Below, piece after piece: positions 1-7,300 of a stretch of DNA of 11,843 nucleotides. The translations under genes and the position numbers were made by a program. The stretch is from Chloromonas sp. AAM2 (Eukaryota > Chlorophyta > Chlorophyceae > Chlamydomonadales > Chlamydomonadaceae): the NCBI GenBank assembly GCA_004335635.1, contig QAXH01005014.1, positions 3,089 to 14,931 on the forward strand, read 5' to 3'. Every line of letters begins with the position of its first letter. The first letter of the stretch is position 1. The notes below the pieces were generated by a model. The model was given only the letters and a program-made list of their open reading frames with translations. It did no database searches and had not been told where the DNA came from.

Positions 1-180
1 GCCCCCTCCCTTCTCCCATGATGTTACATTCGGCGACGCGAGCAGCTCAAAGCGAGAGGCAATGCGCGCATGCAGCACAGACCTGGGTATGTCCTTGGTA
101 GTCCGGTCCCCGACGGCGAAGCAGTTTGGTGATGCATGCACCCTGCGATCAGTTTTCTGTTGCACGCACTTCTCTCCCTC

Positions 181-210
181 TGCGATTGATCTTCATGCGA
201 TTGATCATCA
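181..210 (+). repeat. 15-bp tandem duplication
   Basis: TGCGATTGATCTTCA followed by TGCGATTGATCATCA, differing at one base. Confidence 0.85.
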
Positions 211-585
211 CGCAGCTGTGTACGACAATCACCTCAGCCTGAGCCCTTGCTTCATCTCCTGCTGCACTGAGGACCAAACTGATGCCGCACATGACTCGAG
301 ATGATTCAAATGCTCATGTTGCCATCTGATGCTTGTGAGTCTCAGCCCAGCCTCGTCTATCATGGCTCAACCTGACGACGACTGTAAAATTTCTCTGGTG
401 CCAGGTCGTGGGCAACTCAGCTTGTCAAAACGGTGCAACAGGTCACATGCGTGTGTTTTTGATATGTACGCGGTCACAGTGGGGCAACGAGATCGCAAAC
501 AGCAGAATGTGGCATAATCGTCACCGCCTGTTGGCAAGGTTCACATGTATAAAATGGTGAGGCAGAGGGAGAGAGAGGGGGTGGT

Positions 586-606
586 AGAGAGAGAGAGAGA
601 GAGAGA
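586..606 (+). repeat. (AG)n microsatellite
   Basis: About ten AG dinucleotides, preceded by a broader GA-rich tract from about 562. It accounts for the Ser/Leu and Arg/Glu runs in the overlapping open frames. Confidence 0.95.
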
Positions 607-1213
607 TTCATGTGTAACCAGTGATTCACCAGAGGGAGTAACGCTTGTTTTGTCCAACCCGTGGCTGTATATCGAGGCGCAAATAGTTGATGTTTGCGTT
701 GGACGCGCTTCCTGGTGCGCACTCCATCAAAAATAAATAGCATCATTTCATTTCTAGCAGGACGTGGAGAGAACACAGGCCGTGTGATTGACCCAATCAT
801 AACAAGTCATATAATAACTCAGTCTGTCGTAAGTTGAATTCTGAACTTCGCGAAATTCAAACTAGCTCATGTCGAGTAAACACCCCTCACTCACCGTAAG
901 TACGTTGCAAATAAACAACAGTAGTTGCTGTAACTAGCGTTACACTATCCGTGTGTGTCATGTAACGTAAACGTACCACGTCAAACAACGTTGCATGGTT
1001 GGATCTCAGTTCTGTTTGGTAGGACTCTGACGCTCGCCGGCTCTTGCCAAGCTTGTTCTTGCTTCAGGGCAGCTCGCTACTTGCTTTTTCTGTTTCTGTT
1101 GCGCTTGTGGCTCACCTGTACACGCTTCGACGCGTTTCACTCGAACTATGTGATTAGCCGGTCAGACGGCACGCGTGCCAAGCTGTGCGGCCAATGCAGA
1201 ACTGCAGCCGCGG

Positions 1214-1271
1214 ACATCTCGGCATCTCGGACATCTCGGACATCTCGGACATCTCGGCGCGGACATCTCGG
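1214..1271 (+). repeat. ACATCTCGG tandem array
   Basis: Units of ACATCTCGG at 1214, 1231, 1240, 1249 and 1263, with one 8-bp unit at 1223 and a CGCGG interruption at 1258-1262. It translates as a Thr-Ser-Arg run on the plus strand and Arg-Asp-Val on the minus strand, explaining two open frames that overlap it. Confidence 0.95.
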
Positions 1272-1765
1272 CAGTAGGAGTGAAAGCATCTGCTGCAGCT
1301 GCTCAGTCTCAGTGGAGCTGTGAACAGTAGACATGTTTGCAGTGTGCGTGAGCCTCAGCTCAGCACTCACACGTAACAGGTTTTCAATTAGGTGCCTTGA
1401 TAACAAACTTGACTGGCATGACTATGACATGTGACAACGTCACAAGCTGAGCTTTGTGTCGCTGCTGTTCTTATGTGTGTCTTCTTTTGTGTTGGTTTCA
1501 TGTCTTTTAACCGCATGTGTGTGGGGCAGTGAACCCGTTTACCCAGTTGTTCCAATATGTAAGTTGCAATTGTCCTTGGCTCGCCTTCTATAGTTCAAGT
1601 CCATAGTCCCAACATTGTCAGTCTCCGTGACATGTACGGATAGCGATGACAACTTACACATGAGATTGAGGCGATCGATTTCTTTCGTGTTCACGCACAA
1701 CAGCATGTCCCAGAAGTGGCACCATACCGTGTACCAACACGCCCTGTTCATTTGGTTGTCGACCC

Positions 1766-1800
1766 ACACACAGACTCTTTGTACACACACGCGCACACGC
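1766..1800 (+). repeat. CA-rich microsatellite
   Basis: Interrupted (CA)n with CG substitutions: CACACACAG, then ACACACACGCGCACACGC. Confidence 0.8.
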
Positions 1801-2978
1801 AGCAAGAAACGTAGTGAGTATTCACCACACAGTAGGTCCCATCAGTCAATACACCAGGACACACGAACAGTCACCACATAAACCCGCCAAATTGTCCCAG
1901 AACTGGCAAACTTCTTCTTTTTCTTCACGCCACCACCAATGATTTGCGTCTGGAAACCGGACGTGATCTCCTCTCAATTTCCACTGTTCACTCCACGCAG
2001 AGTTGCTTATTTGGTAGCTCACCAACTCGCTCAACAGCGGATTCTCCCCATGACTTAAAACCGTTTAAACCCTCACTCAGCAGAAATGAAAACAAGAATA
2101 GAACATCGCTCAGTGTGCCTACCTTGCACACATGATAATGATTTCAGAGGTCACAGTCGGGGGCCCCCATTTGCACTGGGCGCGCACGCTAGGAGGCTAT
2201 GACCACCGCTCTGGCTTGCCCGGAGCGTCAATGATCAGACACAAACGTGGAAGCCAGAATTTTATTTTAGGGAAAACAAAAAAGTGAAATTCAGGAAAAC
2301 ATGACCACCAAACCAGGCTATGGATTGAAACAAGCCATGCAACCAAGGCCAAGCAGCGAGTTCATGCAAATTAAGCAAGGAAGTCCACGATACCCCTGCA
2401 AAGGTAGCACTGCAATTCGACGAGAACCAGACCAAGCAAAGACTTCAGGAGATTCCATGCAAAGGGAACCATGCAATGGGACGCTGCGAAAGCCATGCAA
2501 GACAGCTCAGATAGTTCAAGCTAGTGAAAATAGGGCCATGAAAGTGAAAGGAGGGCCAAACTAGTGGCGCTCAGGAGGGGGCACATGCATCATGTGAAAC
2601 GGAAATTCAAACACACGCTTCGGCAGAAACGTACACATGATACAGCCTATTATGACATCAGCAGGGAGGCACGAACGTACCCCGTCATAGTCTGATGGTA
2701 AGACCATTTGTTGCCTTGGACATCATCAAGAACCATGGTTGAGTGCAGTGAGCCGGATGAAGGGGTTCTGACTCTTATCATACAACAGGCTCAGCAGACA
2801 CCTGTCTGCTCAGATGACACGTGACCCGTCAGCTCTCACTGCGCAGGGAACCAAAGAGTTCATCGTGTAAATGACCTGGTATTGCAACCTCCAGAACATT
2901 ATGTCCGTGGATGCACAGCGGTGGCCTCCTAACAGATGGTTCAGGGGTCCATCGTCTGTTTGAAGCATGAATGAAGCC

Positions 2979-3020
2979 AAAAAGGAGAAGAAGAAGAAAA
3001 AGAAGAAGAAGAAGAAGGAA
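2979..3020 (+). repeat. Polypurine (AAG)n tract
   Basis: 42 consecutive purines on the plus strand, mostly AAG. It accounts for the poly-Phe and poly-Leu runs in minus-strand frames. Such tracts can form triplex DNA (general knowledge). Confidence 0.95.
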
Positions 3021-3231
3021 TGCAACTTGTCCTGAAGACGTACCAAGGAAATCAAGACAAGACAACAAAAATACAAATGCTCGTCAAATGCATGTCATTT
3101 TCGGATGAGTTTCTTTGCTCTACACTTAAAATGTCAGGCCATTTGAATTGGCCGTGCTACACGTCATGCGCCCCTGTCACACAATTGATAGCAGGCCAGA
3201 GTCACCACCATGCCCCCGGTTTCACACACAA

Positions 3232-3695
3232 CACCAAGCAATTCCAATCGCACATCCAAACCTTGTCCGAAACAGCCTGGCCGCCAAAGTGCTTGTCGAT
3301 GTGTGGCCAGACCATGCAAGTTTTGCCTAAACACATTTCCACAAATCTTGCTAAACCAACCTGTCCAATGTCCCAAGACGTGCATCGCAGTGTGAGCACG
3401 CCACATGACATGTCAACTACGCCATGCACAGCACATCACGCAGGACACCAAGCATGCAATTCAAGGGAACAACAGTCTCACTCCCACATCCAAATCCTAG
3501 TCACAACAGCATGACATCCGGAACAGCGTTCTCTCGGTGTATAACCTGGCCGCCAAAGCAACACGTACATACCTCGATGTGTGGACCAGCCCAGTCAACC
3601 TGTCACTACAAAACAGTACACATGATCGCAGATGTTGCAGAAACAACATGTTTTATGTCCAAATGCTTAGGTTGACATGTGCGACAGGCCATGCA
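3232..3695 (+). repeat. Degenerate tandem duplication, period about 240-270 bp
   Basis: Collinear shared blocks occur in two copies: CACCAAGCA (3232, 3446), CCTGGCCGCCAAAG (3276, 3545), TCGATGTGTGG (3296, 3574), AACCTGTC (3358, 3597), TGACATGT (3406, 3673), GCCATGCA (3421, 3688). The order is preserved and the spacing varies from 214 to 278 bp, so the copies have diverged with indels. The region carries a 164-codon open frame from 3020 that looks like chance in CA-rich sequence. Possibly an old repeat-element relic. Confidence 0.6.
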
Positions 3696-4143
3696 GCCTG
3701 CCATTGTTCAACACGCTCTCTCCTGCCACAAATTTCCAGAACACAAAAACACAAGTCAAGTCAAGTGCCGTAATGCGCACAGAGTGGTAGGTGTGAGACC
3801 TTATCATCTTTGGTTATGTCAGTGCTAAAGTGTGCCTTGCGTTTGTGTTCATGCATAATTTTTCATCAGTCACGTCTTGAAGCGGAAGTGCCGAGACCTG
3901 CCTGGACGACCCACGGGCTGGGAGAGCAAGCCATTATGCATCGGTACTGGTCAAGCTCCGTCAGTCCGTGAATCGTTTCGGATGTCGCAGCTCACCAGCC
4001 CACTTGCAACCTGCCATGCGCTGTTTCCGAAATCAAACTCCAGCGTGCAAACCTTCAAGGGCTCGGCAACGCTTACTACTGCTAAGATGTGGCCTGTTGC
4101 GCCCCGGTTGATTGAAGGCCTGCCTGTACCAGACCCCAACCTG
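3696..4143. other. Downstream flank / 3' UTR of the kinase gene
   Basis: Sequence 3' of the kinase stop codon. No exon-like chain and no TGTAA on the minus strand was seen. A plus-strand open frame (3877-4266) runs antisense into the last kinase exon and is a shadow of it. Confidence 0.4.
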
Positions 4144-4317
4144 TTACGATTCGGCCGCAGCGACATGTGCTATCAGATTCTCAATGCGCATCCGCAGCTG
4201 CTCCGCAGTGGGCCTCTCCTCAGGCACCCGGTGCCAGCAGGCGTGGCAGAACTCCACCAGGCCTGAGTTTGTCTGCGGAGGGAAGCGCAGGATGGCCGAG
4301 GTAGCTTGCGTCTTGCT
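4144..4317 (-). CDS. Kinase exon 11: C-terminal end and stop
   Basis: 174 nt ending in TAA (4146-4144). The acceptor is GCGCGCAG (4319-4318), phase 0. Encodes SKTQATSAILRFPPQTN, then GLVEFCHACWHRVPEERPT (subdomains X-XI, conserved R533) and AEQLRMRIENLIAHV (alphaI). The protein ends seven residues later, so there is no C-terminal domain beyond the kinase. No TGTAA, the usual chlorophyte polyadenylation signal, was seen on this strand between 4144 and about 3600. Confidence 0.93.
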   Translation of the reverse strand, partial: SKTQATSAILRFPPQTNSGLVEFCHACWHRVPEERPTAEQLRMRIENLIAHVAAAES

Positions 4318-7300
4318 CTGCGCGCAAAAGCAAACGTGGGCACGTGACGCCTTGGCTCATGACAATATAGCAAAGTACAATGCAAGAGTTTTCAATTGTC
4401 GCTCTTGTTCAAGGCATGTGCAACGAGCCACACTTTTGGCAACTTAGAGGCCGTGATTTCATGTGACATGGATCGCATCGATGTCGATTGGCTCTTCGCC
4501 GGTGGGTGCATATGTGCCCCCAGCCTTTCCAGCCCCGGTACCTGCCAGAGGTCCGCCGTCCGCATCTTGTGATAGGCTTTACTGCCCGTTATGACCTCCC
4601 AGATTGTGACGCCAAGCGCGTACACATCTGCAAGCACGAGAGAAGAGGTCCTTAGATCCCTCATAAAACGTGCCCCGCTTCGGCCGTATGCAGAATTGCT
4701 TGATCAGGTTGCGTGACATGCCACTCACATATACGTTTACAGGTCGCTTTTCCATGTTACGGCATCATCAGTCACTGCTCTCCATGCCCTCCCAGACGAC
4801 GTCAACCAGAGCCACGCAAGACACTGGCAATATCATATGATATCATATGAAGTAACAATGAACTACCAGATGCACATCAACTCAAACTTTGAGGCTGGTG
4901 GAGGCACTAAACCCTACCGGACCGTGCCCCTGCCCGCACCTGTCGAGGGGGCCTTGGGGCTCGTCCCAAACAGCACTTCTGGCGCCAAGTGTGTCGGCGT
5001 GGCCACGTTCAAGCTGCTCTGAACGCTGCTGCTCGTGCGATCAAAACGGCCATGCGATTGTAGCTGCGTAAAGGCGCTGGCAGAGGGGGCGGTCAAGGTA
5101 CCAGAACTGTTAGGAGGGGTGTCCAGATACCTGCGAAATCACGTGCATGTCCCGTTCGGCTTCGCTTGCAAGACAGCACACCAACCTGTAGCATCGACAA
5201 AGACTTGAAAGGCCCTATCACGCACGCATGGCTCTCAGATAGCTTGTATTGCGCCGCAAGCTGCCAAATCTCAAGTACAAGAACCAAATGTAATGATCAT
5301 CAGGGAAGTTTCCCTTGCCACCCACCTAATAGCGCATCCAAAGTCAGCCAAGCGTGCGGAATACAAGCACCCGGTGGCTTCCACTTGGCCATAAGGCAAG
5401 GGCACCAGGAGAACGTTGTCAGCCTTAATATCACCTGAGAGTTAGGCAGGGCAGTACAGGAAGGCTGGCATTACAGGCAAGCCAACCACGTTGAAGTAAG
5501 ATTGGGAGGGCAAAGCGAGGTCGGACTTACTAAGACGGGATGTACAACTCTCATCATATGCGAGCATCATGTCTTCACAGCAAGCGTACATGAGCAACAG
5601 TATCAGCCTCGCCGTCGTACGCAGCGCTTTCTTTCTTTGCTGATTTTTGGCTGGTGTGACCATTTCCTGGCCATAAAACAGCTTAACTCTGATCCTTGAC
5701 AACAGTTGACAAGTCTGTAACAATTCTTCTCTTCGGTCATGGTGCTTTAGTCCGGACGAGCTCGAGGCATTTGACGATTTCAAACAGCGGGGACGTGCCC
5801 AAAGCTACCCACCATGTACAATGCTGCAGCTATGGAGGTACTCGACTGCGGAGCACAGCTGCCAGGCCAGGGGCAGCATCTGCTGCATATCTGACATGAC
5901 CTGCGGGCTGTGGTTAAGGAGTGAGCGCAGGGAACCTCCGGCACACCACTCCTGCGGTCACACAAGGAGAGCACAATCAAGTCCCGTTTTGCCATCATGT
6001 AGTGGAGCACGAGATGTATCTTTTGCTGCGTGTATGACATGAACGAAGTGTACTATAACAAATCAACACACGAACCAGGCACTGCTTACCATGACCAAGT
6101 GCTGGGTGTGCCAGGTTGTGCTCGAGGCAGGGCCAGGGTGCGACAAGGACTGGCACACTTTGGTAGCAAGGGAGCTGATGCTGCTAGTGATAGCCGAGCC
6201 CAGACGCCAACCCCTGCTGTCAGAGGCTAGGGTGGTGAGGGAGGGAACGCTGAGCGAGTGGTTGTAACGGGTGTCCACGCTGAGCGAGTGGTTGTAACGG
6301 GTGTCCAGGGAGGCTGGCGCATACATTGTCATCTGTCAAGAGGCAGGCAAGGACTAGTAACAGGCGTGTTTAACAAAGCGCGGACGAACGCCCAGTGGGG
6401 TGTCACACGAAACTGCGGCCAGCGCAGTGTGACCTGTGGACATGTGTGGATACACAGACACAAACACGAGGCCGACTGGGACGACGCATGTAAGCATGTA
6501 TGTCTGCATGAGTTTTGGCACCCACACGTCTCATGCGTCCCTCTCACCACGTATCGGTGCAAGGTAGCCACGATGTGGGGGTGTTCCAGGCCCATGGCGA
6601 TGGAGGCCTCCAGCTCGGCCAGAGCGGGTTCCAAACCGTCCGCGTTGTTGACTTTCACAGCTACGTCCCTGTCCGCCCAGCGGCCTGCAGAGCGTTAAGA
6701 ATACAGGCGATCTTACAATGGTATGCTAATGCGTCACGACAATAATAATGCGTTTTGCCGGCTTGATACCGTCGACGACGCCAGACGAGTGGCGCGCCAG
6801 CAGCAACAACAACCAGAGGCGTTAAGCTGTTATCTGAGCTATTGGAACAGCCGCGTGTTTCACGCAAGGATCCCGATGCTATATTGGCGCGCCACCCCTC
6901 ACCTTTGTAAACAACGCTGGTAGCGCCGCGACCAAGCTCCTCACCAAGCTCCGCGGAGCCGCTATCAACCGCCGCCAAGGCGCAAGAAGGCTCTGCTTCC
7001 AGCCTGCCAGGAAAGGCCGACATGATTGGTTGCAGATTGTCGGCTTCATCCACTTGCTCCCAGTCGAGAGGCGCCTGTGTCACTTGTAACGGAAACTGCG
7101 GCACTTTGTCACTTGAAGACCTGCGCACACCATGAGCCCGTTCCACTGTTGGGTAGTGCGAACCAACCGGCTCAAGTGCCACTGTCTTCTAGTGTCCAGC
7201 ATGCTCAAAACCACTCTAGAGTGGCTTCAGACTGGGAGCAGCGCAAACACTGCTCCCCTGACGTGATCTATGCTCGCGCCTGCTAGAGAGCCAGTTCCAA

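Larger units (their letters stand above)
1..2978. other. Region without a supportable gene
   Basis: Open frames here are 60-122 codons, overlap simple repeats or have skewed composition, and show no recognisable motif. I found no convincing chain of phase-matched exons on either strand. Scattered CCATGCAA-type motifs occur at about 2335-2500. It could hold introns, intergenic sequence or exons too short for me to see. Confidence 0.5.

Noticed and set aside
548..554. TATAAAA on the plus strand
   Set aside because: No exon or gene start follows on the plus strand; it sits beside a GA microsatellite.
1588..1612. GTTCAAGTCC resembling a tRNA B box
   Set aside because: The T stem has a mismatch, and no A box, anticodon arm or acceptor stem can be formed around it.
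2301..2564. An 87-codon plus-strand ORF with repeated Pro-Cys-Lys-like pieces
   Set aside because: The pieces arise from scattered CCATGCAA words; no supported splice partners or known motif.
2700..3020. Possible SINE ending in the (AAG)n tract
   Set aside because: No convincing A and B boxes (GGTTCAGGGGTCC has two extra bases), no second copy and no target duplication seen.
3020..3514. A 164-codon plus-strand ORF, one of the longest single frames in the window
   Set aside because: Composition (His, Thr, Cys, Gln) mirrors CA-rich sequence, it spans the degenerate duplication, there is no recognisable motif, and the other duplicate copy does not keep the same frame.
3877..4266. A 129-codon plus-strand ORF
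   Set aside because: Its 3' half is antisense to the last kinase exon, which has clear subdomain X-XI motifs; no features of its own.
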